DNA of 64,000 bases from Rhizobium cauense (lineage in GTDB: Bacteria; Pseudomonadota; Alphaproteobacteria; Rhizobiales; Rhizobiaceae): NCBI RefSeq assembly GCF_019511525.1, contig NZ_JAEUAT010000001.1, positions 124,001 to 188,000 on the forward strand, written 5' to 3'. Positions within the stretch are counted from its first letter, which is position 1, and each line of letters opens with the position of its first letter. The notes beneath the pieces are model-generated. The model was not told the origin of the DNA and searched no databases. It was given only the letters and a program-made list of their open reading frames with translations. The position numbers were made by a program, and so were the translations under genes. Shown here in pieces: positions 16,790 through 25,157 of the stretch.

Positions 16790-17809
16790 ATGAAGTACCC
16801 GTTTCCCTCCGGTGCGCCCGACCTTGCGCGCTCCCTACTCGATCGTCTCCGAACGGAATACGACACGTTTCGGGTCACTCGTCGCGAAAGGCGCAATCGA
16901 ACGGATGTGATCATTTCGCCAGCCAACGAGATCCGCCCCCTGACACCGGCAGATGTGCCGCTTGTTTTTGTTACGCACAACGACTCTGCTCTCCTCAACG
17001 CGTTCATTCAGCATTATCGCCAACTGGGTGTGACGCGATTCATCTGCGTCGACGACGTTTCGACTGACGGGACAAGAGAGGCATTGCTGAGAGAGCCAGA
17101 CGTTGATCTCTGGACATCTCCGGTGAGATACGGCCATGCGCGGCGGGGGAGAAGCTGGCGGGAGCGTCTATTCGCCACATACGGCATCGACCGATGGTAC
17201 GTAAACGTCGATTCCGATGAATTCCTCGTTTACGAGGACTGCTTCAGCAAGCCTTTGCCAGAGCTAATCCGCGCCCTCGAAGCCGGAAACCTCAAGCGCA
17301 TGGCGGCACCGATGTTGGACATGTATCCCAAGGTGGGCGATATCGCCGACAGTCCCGCCGTTGGTGGCAGACCCTGGGAGTTCTCGCGTTATCTTGACGC
17401 AGACAGCTATGAAGCAATGCTCACCAAGCGCGGCATCAGCATCAAAGGCGGCCCCAGGGGCAGAAAGTTTTCGGAAGGCAACGAACTTATAAAATACCCC
17501 GTCCTCTACTGGGATAGGGAATGCCACTTTGGAAGCAGCCCGCATCAGCCGCTTCCCTATGGGCGCAATTTTCCGTCGGTCTGGGGTGCCCTTTTGCACT
17601 TCAAGTTCTTCACCAATTACAAGGCGAAGATCACAGAGGCGGTGGAAGGCAAACAGCACTACAACTCCTCTGAGTACTATCACAAGATGATGGATGTTCT
17701 TCATCGCGACGGGGAGATCGATTTCAGCTATGACCAATCGATCCGCTATGACGGGCCTCAGCAACTGATAGAACGCGGCTTTATGACCAGAATCGACCGC
17801 CAACGGTAA
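16790..17809 (+). CDS. Glycosyltransferase family 2-like protein
   Basis: A 339-residue GT-A-like enzyme of the group that begins with an FVTHNDSALLNAFIQHYRQLG block, followed by CVDDVSTDGTREAL and the metal-binding WYVNVDSDEFLVYED. A C-terminal helical part contains HFKFF, as in related enzymes. It is probably cytoplasmic or peripheral and works with the upstream GT2, 18 bp away, on an envelope glycan. Neither donor nor acceptor can be named. A bidirectional stem-loop separates it from the convergent csbD-like gene. Confidence 0.8.
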   Translation: MKYPFPSGAPDLARSLLDRLRTEYDTFRVTRRERRNRTDVIISPANEIRPLTPADVPLVFVTHNDSALLNAFIQHYRQLGVTRFICVDDVSTDGTREALLREPDVDLWTSPVRYGHARRGRSWRERLFATYGIDRWYVNVDSDEFLVYEDCFSKPLPELIRALEAGNLKRMAAPMLDMYPKVGDIADSPAVGGRPWEFSRYLDADSYEAMLTKRGISIKGGPRGRKFSEGNELIKYPVLYWDRECHFGSSPHQPLPYGRNFPSVWGALLHFKFFTNYKAKITEAVEGKQHYNSSEYYHKMMDVLHRDGEIDFSYDQSIRYDGPQQLIERGFMTRIDRQR

Positions 17810-17824
17810 GGCCAGGGTAAAGGT

Positions 17825-17849
17825 GGCCCGGAACTGGTAGCTCCGGGCC
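17825..17849. terminator. Bidirectional stem-loop between the glycosyltransferase and CsbD genes
   Basis: GGCCCGGA (17825-17832) and TCCGGGCC (17842-17849) form an 8-bp stem in the 48-bp gap between two convergent genes. The position suits termination from both sides; T-runs are weak. Confidence 0.55.
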
Positions 17850-17857
17850 CACTGTCA

Positions 17858-18064
17858 TCAATGCCAAGTCTGATGGTCGTACCAGTCGTCGATATCGCGA
17901 CGCGCGCGATCTCGTTCCAGGCCGTAGCGTTCCTGGATCTTGCCTTCCAACTGGTCGCGCTTGCCGGCAATCTGATCAAGGTCGTCGTCGGTGAGTTTCC
18001 CCCACTGTTCCTTGATCTTGCCCTTCATCTGCTTCCAGTTTCCTTCGACGCGGTTCCAATCCAT
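17858..18064 (-). CDS. CsbD family stress protein
   Basis: A 68-residue CsbD-like protein with the family sequence MDWNRVEGNWKQMKGKIKEQ and DDLDQIAGKRDQLEGKIQER. It is small, hydrophilic and helical. CsbD proteins are general-stress or stationary-phase induced; their molecular function is unknown. The AGGAG ahead of the ATG (GCAAGGAGAAAGCGCT) supports the start. It is monocistronic. Confidence 0.92.
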   Translation of the reverse strand: MDWNRVEGNWKQMKGKIKEQWGKLTDDDLDQIAGKRDQLEGKIQERYGLERDRARRDIDDWYDHQTWH

Positions 18065-18203
18065 AGCGCTTTCTCCTTGCGTTTCTGCAATAGAAGGTAA
18101 ACGACCATAGCGTCAGAGTGTTCCGGACGTCGCCCGTTGCTGGCCCGTTCGCGTAAGATGAGTGCGCGCAGCCCATTTATTGTTCAGCTAGGAAACGGCG
18201 ACA

Positions 18204-18277
18204 TGGAGCGGGTGAAGGGAATCGAACCCTCGTATTCAGCTTGGGAAGCTGCTGCTCTACCATTGAGCTACACCCGC
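18204..18277 (-). tRNA. tRNA-Gly (anticodon CCC)
   Basis: The minus strand folds as a cloverleaf: acceptor GCGGGTG/CACCCGC, D-arm GCTC/GAGC, anticodon loop TTCCCAA giving CCC, T-arm GAGGG-TTCGATT-CCCTT, and an encoded CCA (18204-18206). The length is 74 nt. It reads GGG codons. Confidence 0.96.
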
Positions 18278-18416
18278 GCTCAACGCAGACTTCCAACAGA
18301 TGGTTGTTTCTGTCAAGCAGCCAGACGCAGGCATAAGGGATAATGCCTAGGGAATTTTGCCTTCGGGCAAGTGCGGCACACAACAGGCAAAATCGCTGAT
18401 CGTCCAACCCAGCCGT

Positions 18417-19508
18417 TCAGATCCGGAAATGTTTCGAGAGCTTCAGGCCCTGGGCCTGATAGTTCGAGCCGAGGCCCGAGCCGTAGAGGCTGGAGGGCTG
18501 TTCCAGCATGTGTTCGTAAACCAGGCGGCCGACGATCTGACCGTCTTCGAGGATGAAGGGAACCTCGTGGCTGCGAACCTCCAGCACGGCGCGGCTGCCA
18601 CGGCCGCCGGCCGGGGCATGACCGAAGCCGGGATCGAAGAAGCCTGCGTAGTGAACGCGGAACTCGCCGACGAGCGGATCGAAAGGTGTCATCTCGGCCG
18701 CGTAGTGAGGCGGCACGTGAACAGCCTCGCGCGAAACGAGGATGTAGAACTCGTCCGGATCGAGGATCAGTTCATTGCGGCCGCGGCTATAGAGCGGCTC
18801 CCAGAAATCGAAGATATCGTGCTGCGCCTTCTTGTCGACATCGACGACGGCGGTGTGGTGCTTGCCGCGATAGCCGATCAGCCCATCCTTGTCGCCTGCC
18901 AGGTCGATCGACAGGGCAATACCGCCGCCAGACACATTCGGCTGCTTGCTGGCGACCAGCGTTTCGGCATCGTGCAGCGCCAGCAATTCCGGCTCGCCGA
19001 GCAGTGAGTGACCAACGCGGAAGCGGATCTGCGACAGGCGCGAACCGCGGCGAACGACGATTGGAAAAGTGCGAGGGCTGATTTCGAGGTAAAGCGGTCC
19101 GGAATAGCCAACCGGGATCTTGTCGAACTCCTGCGCATAGTCGGTGATGACACGCGTGAAGATATCCAGACGCCCGGTCGAGCTCTTCGGGTTGGCCGAG
19201 GCCGACATATCTGCCGGCAGGTCTAGGCGCTCCATCAAGGGAACGATGTAGACGCAACCGGTCTCCAGCACCGCACCTTCGGAGAGGTCGACAACGTGGA
19301 GGCTGAGCCGATCGAGCTTGTCGGAAACGAGATGCGATGGACCAGGCATGAAGCTCGCGCGAACGCGAAAAGCCTTAGCGCCCAGCCTGAGATCAAGGCT
19401 GGCCGGCTGAATCTGATCGTGATCGAGATCGCGCTCCGAGCTTAGGCGCCCCGCCTCGAAAAGCGCGACTATCGCGCGATCCGCCAAAATTCCTGTTTCG
19501 CGAGCCAT
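18417..19508 (-). CDS. dcd: 2'-deoxycytidine 5'-triphosphate deaminase, long (double-domain) form
   Basis: A 363-residue protein of the long rhizobial Dcd type, about twice the length of E. coli Dcd. It converts dCTP to dUTP for thymidylate synthesis. Each half shows a dUTPase-like beta fold: first half QIQPASLDLRLG, ASANPKSSTGRLDIFTRVI and SGPLYLEISPRTFPIVVRRG; second half RNELILDPDEFYILVSREAV and HYAGFFDPGFG. The start MARETGILADRA is one of two adjacent ATGs (19508/19511). It sits between tRNA-Gly and the divergent metZ riboswitch. Confidence 0.88.
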   Translation of the reverse strand: MARETGILADRAIVALFEAGRLSSERDLDHDQIQPASLDLRLGAKAFRVRASFMPGPSHLVSDKLDRLSLHVVDLSEGAVLETGCVYIVPLMERLDLPADMSASANPKSSTGRLDIFTRVITDYAQEFDKIPVGYSGPLYLEISPRTFPIVVRRGSRLSQIRFRVGHSLLGEPELLALHDAETLVASKQPNVSGGGIALSIDLAGDKDGLIGYRGKHHTAVVDVDKKAQHDIFDFWEPLYSRGRNELILDPDEFYILVSREAVHVPPHYAAEMTPFDPLVGEFRVHYAGFFDPGFGHAPAGGRGSRAVLEVRSHEVPFILEDGQIVGRLVYEHMLEQPSSLYGSGLGSNYQAQGLKLSKHFRI

Positions 19509-19592
19509 CATGCCCCATCCATATTTGTCGCAGACAAAACCAAACTCAAGGAATTGACGCAAGCATAGAACGGCAGTATTGCAGCTTTATCC

Positions 19593-19650
19593 CGTGGTGA
19601 TTTGGCCGGTCGGCTTGCAGCCACGTTAAACAAGTGGCTAAAAGGACCGG
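19593..19650 (+). ncRNA. SAM-II riboswitch (SAM-alpha) upstream of metZ
   Basis: The leader matches the SAM-II class found before met genes of alphaproteobacteria: CGTGGTGATTTGGCCGGTCG, then GCTTGCAGCCACGTTAAACA and AGTGGCTAAAAGG. CGTGG (19593-19597) pairs with CCACG (19621-19625), and loop CTTG (19614-19617) pairs with CAAG (19631-19634) as a pseudoknot. GACCGG (19645-19650) can pair either back with CCGGTC (19606-19611) or forward with CCGGTC (19659-19664). The latter would disrupt the terminator that follows. SAM binding should therefore favour termination. Confidence 0.9.
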
Positions 19651-19656
19651 GTGCAA

Positions 19657-19686
19657 AACCGGTCTGCTTTCGCGACCGGTTTTTTT
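19657..19686 (+). terminator. Riboswitch expression-platform terminator of metZ
   Basis: AACCGGTC-TGCTTTCGC-GACCGGTT followed by a run of T (through 19686) is a textbook intrinsic terminator. It ends about 20 bp before the metZ ATG, directly after the SAM-II aptamer. Confidence 0.85.
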
Positions 19687-19707
19687 GTTGTTTGAAAGTG
19701 GTGATTC

Positions 19708-20892
19708 ATGAGCAAGACCTGGCGCCCGGCAACCGAACTCGTTCACGGTGGTTCTCTGCGTTCGCAATATGGCGAGACATCGGAGGCAATCTACCTCACG
19801 CAGGGCTTCGTCTACGAGAGCGCCGAAGCAGCGGAAGCGCGCTTCAAGGGCGAGACTGAAGGCTATATCTACGCCCGCTACGGCAGCCCCACGAACGACA
19901 TGTTCGAAAAGCGCATGTGCGCGCTCGAAGGCGCCGAGGAAGCCCGCGCCACTGCCTCGGGCATGGCAGCCGTCACGGCCGCGATCCTCTGCCAGGTGAA
20001 GGCAGGCGATCACATCGTCGCCGCCCGCGCCCTTTTCGGCTCCTGCCGCTGGGTCGTCGAGACGCTCGCACCGAAGTACGGCATCGAATGCACGCTGGTC
20101 GACGGTCGCTATCTGGAGAACTGGGAAAAGGCGATCCGCCCGACCACCAAGGTGTTCTTCCTAGAGAGCCCGACCAACCCGACGCTCGAAGTGATCGATA
20201 TCGCCGGCGTTGCCAAGCTTGCCAACCAGATCGGCGCCAGGGTCGTCGTCGACAACGTCTTTGCCACGCCGATCTTCCAGAAGCCCCTCGAGCTTGGCGC
20301 CCACGTCGTTGTCTATTCGGCCACCAAGCATATCGACGGCCAGGGCCGCAGCCTCGGCGGCGTCATCCTCTCGGACCGGGAATGGGTCAACGAGAACCTG
20401 CAGGACTACTACCGCCATACGGGCCCTGCCATGTCGCCATTCACCGCATGGACGTTGCTCAAGGGCCTTGAAACGCTGCCACTGCGCGTCAAGCAGCAGA
20501 CTGAGAACGCATCGAAGATCGCCGATTTCCTTGCCGATCAGCCGGAGGTCGCCAAGGTCATCTATCCCGGCCGCAAGGACCATCCGCAGGCAGACATCGT
20601 CGCCAAGCAGATGAAGGGCGGCTCGACGTTGGTCGCCATCGAACTGAAGGGTGGCAAGGACGCAGCCTTCGCGCTTCAAAACGCCCTGCAGATTGTCAAG
20701 ATCTCCAACAATCTGGGCGACGCCAAGAGCCTGATCACGCACCCGGCGACGACGACGCACAAGAACCTGACCGACGAAGCACGGGCGGAACTCGGCATTT
20801 CCGGCGGCACCGTTCGCCTCTCCGCAGGTATCGAGGACACCGACGATCTGATCGAGGATTTCGCCCAGGCCCTCGCCAAAGTGAACGCCTGA
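19708..20892 (+). CDS. metZ: O-succinylhomoserine sulfhydrylase
   Basis: A 394-residue PLP enzyme of the Cys/Met metabolism family. It makes homocysteine directly from O-succinylhomoserine and sulfide, the transsulfuration-independent route to methionine used in rhizobia. The PLP lysine is Lys-207 in YSATKHIDGQGR. Also visible are the substrate and cofactor sites YARYGSPTNDMFE and ESPTNPTLEVIDI, and ISNNLGDAKSLITHPATTTH near the C-terminus. Control by the SAM-II riboswitch and terminator directly upstream strongly supports the methionine role. Confidence 0.95.
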   Translation: MSKTWRPATELVHGGSLRSQYGETSEAIYLTQGFVYESAEAAEARFKGETEGYIYARYGSPTNDMFEKRMCALEGAEEARATASGMAAVTAAILCQVKAGDHIVAARALFGSCRWVVETLAPKYGIECTLVDGRYLENWEKAIRPTTKVFFLESPTNPTLEVIDIAGVAKLANQIGARVVVDNVFATPIFQKPLELGAHVVVYSATKHIDGQGRSLGGVILSDREWVNENLQDYYRHTGPAMSPFTAWTLLKGLETLPLRVKQQTENASKIADFLADQPEVAKVIYPGRKDHPQADIVAKQMKGGSTLVAIELKGGKDAAFALQNALQIVKISNNLGDAKSLITHPATTTHKNLTDEARAELGISGGTVRLSAGIEDTDDLIEDFAQALAKVNA

Positions 20893-20902
20893 TCAGTGGA
20901 GA

Positions 20903-20930
20903 TCGGCCGGATATACTCAGATCCGGCCGA
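20903..20930 (+). terminator. Stem-loop after metZ
   Basis: TCGGCCGGAT-ATACTCAG-ATCCGGCCGA forms a perfect 10-bp stem starting 10 bases after the stop codon. No long T-run follows, so it may act as a weak terminator or protect the mRNA end. Confidence 0.6.
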
Positions 20931-21091
20931 CAACCATACGTCCTTTGGTGCAAGCAAGGCGGCCAAAAATCAGGTTTAACAGCCAAAACTTCTTGCTATT
21001 ACAGGCATTTCGGACGTGATCGACTATCGGTTTATTGACGGATCGGCCATCGTATAAGATACCGGTAACGTATGTTGATTATGGTGTAGGC

Positions 21092-21484
21092 ATGTACCGC
21101 GCCCTTACACGAGACATTGAAGTCGTCGTCGAACCTTTTTATCTGGAGGAGCAATCCGATCCGGAAGACGATCGCTATGTCTGGGGCTACAAGATCGTCA
21201 TCAGCAACAATTCCGACAAGAGCGTGCGGTTGGTGAACCGTTACTGGAACATCACCGACCAGAACGGGATCGTCGATGAGGTCACGGGTGCTGGTGTTGT
21301 TGGCGAACAGCCTACGCTCGCTCCGGGCGATACCTATGAGTATTCCTCGGGTTGCCCGCTCGATACGCCATCAGGGCTGATGTTTGGCCACTACCAGATG
21401 GAAACGGACGAAGGCGAGCTTTTCGATGTCGAAATTCCCGCCTTCTCTCTGGACTCGCCAGGACTGCTCAGAGTCCTGAACTGA
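21092..21484 (+). CDS. apaG: ApaG family protein
   Basis: A 130-residue ApaG (DUF525) protein, the usual length, with a fibronectin-III-like beta sandwich. Conserved blocks are [26 protein letters not shown]-like [40 protein letters not shown] and the terminal FSLDSPG. It was linked to Co/Mg efflux in enterics, but its biochemical role is unsettled. The ATG at 21092 gives the family-length protein; the frame extends upstream through an unlikely TTG. The stop abuts the stop of convergent hslO. Confidence 0.93.
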   Translation: MYRALTRDIEVVVEPFYLEEQSDPEDDRYVWGYKIVISNNSDKSVRLVNRYWNITDQNGIVDEVTGAGVVGEQPTLAPGDTYEYSSGCPLDTPSGLMFGHYQMETDEGELFDVEIPAFSLDSPGLLRVLN

Positions 21485-22480
21485 TCATTCAGCCGCCTGG
21501 GCTACCTCTTCCACCTCGAAGCGATAGGTCGTCGAGCAAAACTCGCAAGTGACCGAGATCGCGCCGTCTTCCTGGCTGGCATCGATTTCTTCCGCCGAGA
21601 AGCCCTTCAGCACGCCCTTGATCTTCTCACGCGAACAGCTGCACCGATCGAAGACCTCGCGCGCGTCGTAAACGCGAACGCCGCGCTCATGGAACAGCCT
21701 ATAGAGCAGCCGCTCAGTGCCGACCTGCGGATCGGTCAACTCGTCGGCGTCGATCGTGTCGACGAGCGAACGGGCTTCCATCCAGGCGTCGTCTTCCTTG
21801 TGAGCAACGCCTGCCGTGTCGCCGTCACCGCCGTGAAGATCCGGCTGACGCATGCGCTCCGGCGCTTCCGGCAGGAACTGGGCGACCAGCCCCCCTGCCC
21901 GCCAGCGATGGCGCGGCTTGCCGGCCTCGTCGCGGTCGAAGAGTTCAGCGGCGGCAAGGCGCACCCGCGTTGGGATCTGCTCGGACTGGCGGAAATATGT
22001 GCCGGCAATTTCCTCAAGCGTCGCCCCGTCAAGTGCAACGATGCCCTGATAAGGTTGGCTGAACTTGCCCTGATCGATTGTGAACGCCAGCATGCCCTTG
22101 CCGAGCAGCTGTTCGGGTTCGACCTGGCCGGCAGCAACCGCCTTGTCGAGGAGGCCCTGATTGAAGCGCGCGTAGGCGCGCACGTTCTCGGGCGTCGAGA
22201 AATCGCAAACAAGCAGGTCCACAGGGCCATCACCCTTGGTCTGGACCGTAAACTTGCCTTCGAATTTCAGCGACGTGCCAAGCAGCACCGTCAGCACGAC
22301 GACTTCGGCAAGAAGCCGCGCGACGGGCGCGGGATAGCGATGGCGCTCGAGGATCGCGTCCAGCATCGGCCCGAGCTGGACGGCGCGACCGCGCACATCC
22401 AGGCCCTCAACCTGAAAAGGAACGACATGATCATCACCGGCGAAATTGAACTCGCCGAGGGTGGCTGCAGGTTCTGCCAT
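21485..22480 (-). CDS. hslO: Hsp33 family redox-regulated chaperone
   Basis: A 331-residue Hsp33. It is activated by oxidation: four cysteines, CSC in FDRCSCSREKI and CEFC in VTCEFCSTTY, bind zinc when reduced. On disulfide formation the protein unfolds partly and holds aggregating client proteins. The N-terminal substrate domain (HRYPAPVARLLAEVVVLTVL) is intact. Spacing to argF is 92 bp on the same strand, so it may be the third gene of the arginine cluster, an arrangement conserved in rhizobia. Confidence 0.95.
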   Translation of the reverse strand: MAEPAATLGEFNFAGDDHVVPFQVEGLDVRGRAVQLGPMLDAILERHRYPAPVARLLAEVVVLTVLLGTSLKFEGKFTVQTKGDGPVDLLVCDFSTPENVRAYARFNQGLLDKAVAAGQVEPEQLLGKGMLAFTIDQGKFSQPYQGIVALDGATLEEIAGTYFRQSEQIPTRVRLAAAELFDRDEAGKPRHRWRAGGLVAQFLPEAPERMRQPDLHGGDGDTAGVAHKEDDAWMEARSLVDTIDADELTDPQVGTERLLYRLFHERGVRVYDAREVFDRCSCSREKIKGVLKGFSAEEIDASQEDGAISVTCEFCSTTYRFEVEEVAQAAE

Positions 22481-22572
22481 GTTCTTCTCCTAGTCTGAGA
22501 GCGGCGGACAAGTGTATCCATCCGCTCGCGCGGCCACGGGCCATTCCGCCCTGATGTGGCATCCAGTATGGT

Positions 22573-23490
22573 TCAGATCGCGCCCAGGCACCAAGCAAGA
22601 ATCGACTTCTGCGCATGAAGACGGTTTTCCGCTTCATCGAAGACCACGGATTGCGGGCCATCGATCACCTCGTCCGTGACTTCCTCACCACGATGGGCGG
22701 GCAGGCAATGCATGAACAATGCATCCTTGCCGGCCTGTGCCATCAAAGCCGCGTTGACCTGATAAGGCTGGAAGACGTTGTGACCCCGGGCCCGATGTTC
22801 CTGATTCATGGAGACCCAGGTATCGGTCACCACGCAATCGGCGCCGGCAACCGCGCGGTCAGCATCGTGACCAAGCATGATTTCGGCGCCCTCATTGCGG
22901 GCCCAGTTCAGATAGTGATCCTTCGGCTCCGAACCAAGGGGTACTGCCATGTTCATGCGATAGCCGAAGCGGGCAGCGCCTTCGATCAACGAATGCAGCA
23001 CATTGTTGCCGTCGCCCGTCCAGGCAACGGTCTTGCCCTTGATGGGTCCGCGGTGCTCCTCGAACGTCATGATGTCGGCCATGATCTGGCAGGGGTGCGT
23101 ATCGTCGGTCAGCGCGTTGATGACCGGAACAGTTGCGTGCTCCGCCAGCTCCAGCATGCGGGCGTGATCGGTCGTGCGGATCATGATCGCATCGACATAA
23201 CGCGACAGCACTTTCGCCGTGTCACCGATCGTCTCGGCGCGGCCGAGCTGCATCTCGGTGCCCGACAGGAACAGCGTCTCGCCGCCGAGTTGGCGCATGC
23301 CAACGTCGAAGGACACGCGAGTACGCGTCGAGGGCTTCTCGAAGATCATCGCCAGCATCTTGCCTGATAGCGGCTTGTCGCCCTGCCCGGCCTTGAAGGC
23401 CTGCTTGCGAGAGATGGCGTCGTTCATGATGAGCCGCAGGTCGGATGCCGCGACGGCGGAAAGATCCAGGAAGTGTTTGGGGGAAGCCAT
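22573..23490 (-). CDS. argF: Ornithine carbamoyltransferase
   Basis: A 305-residue OTCase that condenses ornithine with carbamoyl phosphate to give citrulline, in arginine synthesis. The carbamoyl phosphate motif is in [13 protein letters not shown]. The [19 protein letters not shown] block, DTWVSMNQE and the catalytic Cys in [13 protein letters not shown] are all present, so the enzyme looks complete. It follows argD by 42 bp on the same strand and is probably cotranscribed with it. Confidence 0.97.
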   Translation of the reverse strand: MASPKHFLDLSAVAASDLRLIMNDAISRKQAFKAGQGDKPLSGKMLAMIFEKPSTRTRVSFDVGMRQLGGETLFLSGTEMQLGRAETIGDTAKVLSRYVDAIMIRTTDHARMLELAEHATVPVINALTDDTHPCQIMADIMTFEEHRGPIKGKTVAWTGDGNNVLHSLIEGAARFGYRMNMAVPLGSEPKDHYLNWARNEGAEIMLGHDADRAVAGADCVVTDTWVSMNQEHRARGHNVFQPYQVNAALMAQAGKDALFMHCLPAHRGEEVTDEVIDGPQSVVFDEAENRLHAQKSILAWCLGAI

Positions 23491-23532
23491 TGTCTTTACC
23501 TATCACGCCCGCCTTCTGGCAGGCATTGTCCA

Positions 23533-24729
23533 TTAAGCCGTCTTCTTGACCTTCGAAGCACGCAGGCTTTCGGCTGCGCGTTCGAGGCGGGCCAGGCCGT
23601 CGCGGGCTTCGTCAGGCGTAACGACCAGAGGCGGCAGAAGGCGAATGACGTTGTCGCCAGCGGGCACGCCGAGCAAATGGGCATCACGGATCGCCTGCAG
23701 CAGTTCGGAGGACGGCACGGCTGCCTTGACGCCGAGCAGCAGTCCCTCGCCCCTGATATCCTCGATGATATCAGGATAGCGATCCTTGAGCGAGGCCAGC
23801 CCCTGACGGAAGACCAGCGAGACGTCGCGCACCTGCTGCAGGAAGCCATCCGCAAGGACCACGTCGAGCACGGCACTGCCGACAGCCATGGCCAGCGGAT
23901 TGCCGCCATAGGTGGAACCGTGGGTACCGGCTTTCATGCCGGAAGCGGCCTCTGCCGTCGCAAGGCAGGCGCCAAGCGGGAAACCTCCGCCGATGCCCTT
24001 GGCAACTGCCATGATGTCGGGGGCGGCACCAGACCACTCATGGGCAAAAAACTTGCCGGTGCGGCCCACGCCCGTTTGCACTTCGTCGAAGATCAGCAGC
24101 AGACCGTGCTCGTCGCACATTGCGCGGAGCGCCTTCAGAAACTCGTTGGTCGCCGGGCGAACGCCGCCTTCTCCCTGAATAGGCTCGATCAGGATAGCGG
24201 CCGTCTCGCTTGTAATGGCAGCGCGAACGGCATCGAGATCGCCGAAAGGAACCTGGTCGAAGCCGGGTGCCTTGGGGCCGAAGCCTTCGAGATACTTCTC
24301 CTGGCCGCCGGCAGCGATTGTCGCCAGCGTGCGGCCATGGAAGGCGCCTTCAAAGGTAATGATATGGAACCGCTCGGGATGGCCCTTCGAAAACTGATAG
24401 CGGCGTGCGGTCTTGATCGCACATTCCAAAGCTTCCGCGCCGGAGTTCGTGAAGAACACCTTGTCGGCGAATGTCGCCTCGGTCAGCCGCTTCGCGAGCG
24501 TTTCCTGACCGGGGATCTCATAGATATTGGACAGGTGCCAGACCTTGTCGGCCTGCTCCTTCAACGCACCCACCACGTGCGGATGGCCGTGGCCGACAGA
24601 GGTGACAGCAACGCCCGCGCCGAAATCAAGATATCGCTCGCCCGTTTCGGTGATCAGCCACACGCCCTCGCCTCGCTCGAACCGCAGCGGGGCACGAGAG
24701 TAGGTATCGTAAAGCGCGGCTTCAGCCAT
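23533..24729 (-). CDS. argD: Acetylornithine aminotransferase
   Basis: A 398-residue class III PLP aminotransferase, which converts N-acetylglutamate semialdehyde to N-acetylornithine. The motifs [43 protein letters not shown] and the PLP lysine in [15 protein letters not shown] are all visible. AGGAGAT ahead of 24729 fixes the start ([14 protein letters not shown]); an ATG six codons upstream is less likely. It is the first gene of argD-argF-hslO. Its leader carries a terminator-like hairpin (24803-24818) and a possible leader peptide. Confidence 0.96.
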   Translation of the reverse strand: MAEAALYDTYSRAPLRFERGEGVWLITETGERYLDFGAGVAVTSVGHGHPHVVGALKEQADKVWHLSNIYEIPGQETLAKRLTEATFADKVFFTNSGAEALECAIKTARRYQFSKGHPERFHIITFEGAFHGRTLATIAAGGQEKYLEGFGPKAPGFDQVPFGDLDAVRAAITSETAAILIEPIQGEGGVRPATNEFLKALRAMCDEHGLLLIFDEVQTGVGRTGKFFAHEWSGAAPDIMAVAKGIGGGFPLGACLATAEAASGMKAGTHGSTYGGNPLAMAVGSAVLDVVLADGFLQQVRDVSLVFRQGLASLKDRYPDIIEDIRGEGLLLGVKAAVPSSELLQAIRDAHLLGVPAGDNVIRLLPPLVVTPDEARDGLARLERAAESLRASKVKKTA

Positions 24730-24771
24730 GGCGCGATCTCCTGTCATTGATTACCAGTGGCCGGACTCCGG

Positions 24772-24876
24772 CTAAGGAAAGCAGGTCCGGAAAATTAAAA
24801 ATGCCGCCTTTCGGCGGCGAGCAGCACTATTTACTTTTCGCACTGCGATGTCAACAAAACTGAGGCTTTGCAACAT
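24772..24876 (-). CDS. Possible argD leader peptide with consecutive arginine codons
   Basis: A 34-codon frame lies between the presumed argD promoter and argD. It starts MLQSLSFVDIAVRKV and then runs SAARRRKAAF. The codons CGC-CGC-CGA-AAG fall exactly on the 5' arm of the terminator-like hairpin at 24803-24818. A ribosome stalled on them for lack of charged Arg-tRNA would prevent the hairpin. No strong Shine-Dalgarno precedes the ATG, and the hairpin sequence by itself could create such codons by chance, so this is tentative. Confidence 0.25.
   Translation of the reverse strand: MLQSLSFVDIAVRKVNSAARRRKAAFLIFRTCFP
24803..24818 (-). terminator. Terminator-like hairpin in the argD leader
   Basis: Read on the minus strand: GCCGCC-GAAA-GGCGGC followed by ATTTTTAATTTT, that is a 6-bp GC stem with a stable GAAA loop and a T-rich tail. 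It lies about 75 bp upstream of the argD start and inside its leader, so it is positioned as an attenuator. Confidence 0.55.
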
Positions 24877-24932
24877 GCGTCAAGCGGCCATCTGAGGCCG
24901 CAGGACCTATCAACAACTAATGTTGCAGAAAT

Positions 24933-25037
24933 GACTCTCCCGTCCAGCAAGTTGGGGAAAACTTGAAATTCGATTCGCCGGGATTCAACCGACTCTTGTC
25001 ACAGAGTCAGCCTCACACTAGGTTAAAACTCAATTAC
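24933..25037 (+). promoter_or_regulatory. gcrA promoter region with GANTC cluster and CtrA-like site
   Basis: Five CcrM-type GANTC sites fall within 76 bp: GACTC 24933, GATTC 24972, GATTC 24982, GACTC 24991 and GAGTC 25004. Two more flank the cluster at 24764 and 25117. A candidate promoter, TTGTCA (24996-25001)-N17-TAGGTT (25019-25024), has its -35 between two of the sites. TTAA-N7-TTAC (25023-25037), one base off the CtrA consensus TTAA-N7-TTAA, overlaps the -10 and the likely start. The rest of the 430-bp interval holds the argD leader and no further gene. Confidence 0.55.
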
Positions 25038-25157
25038 TAGACTGCATGCGGCGGAACTAGTCACCAAAATCGAGCAAGCGTTTCTTGCCTCGGATACGTC
25101 CGGGGCAACGGTGAAGGATTCTGCCTACACCAACGCTAATAAGGCGGAGACAGGGGC

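Noticed and set aside
18177..18407. A 76-codon minus-strand frame
   Set aside because: It runs straight through tRNA-Gly, which is certain.
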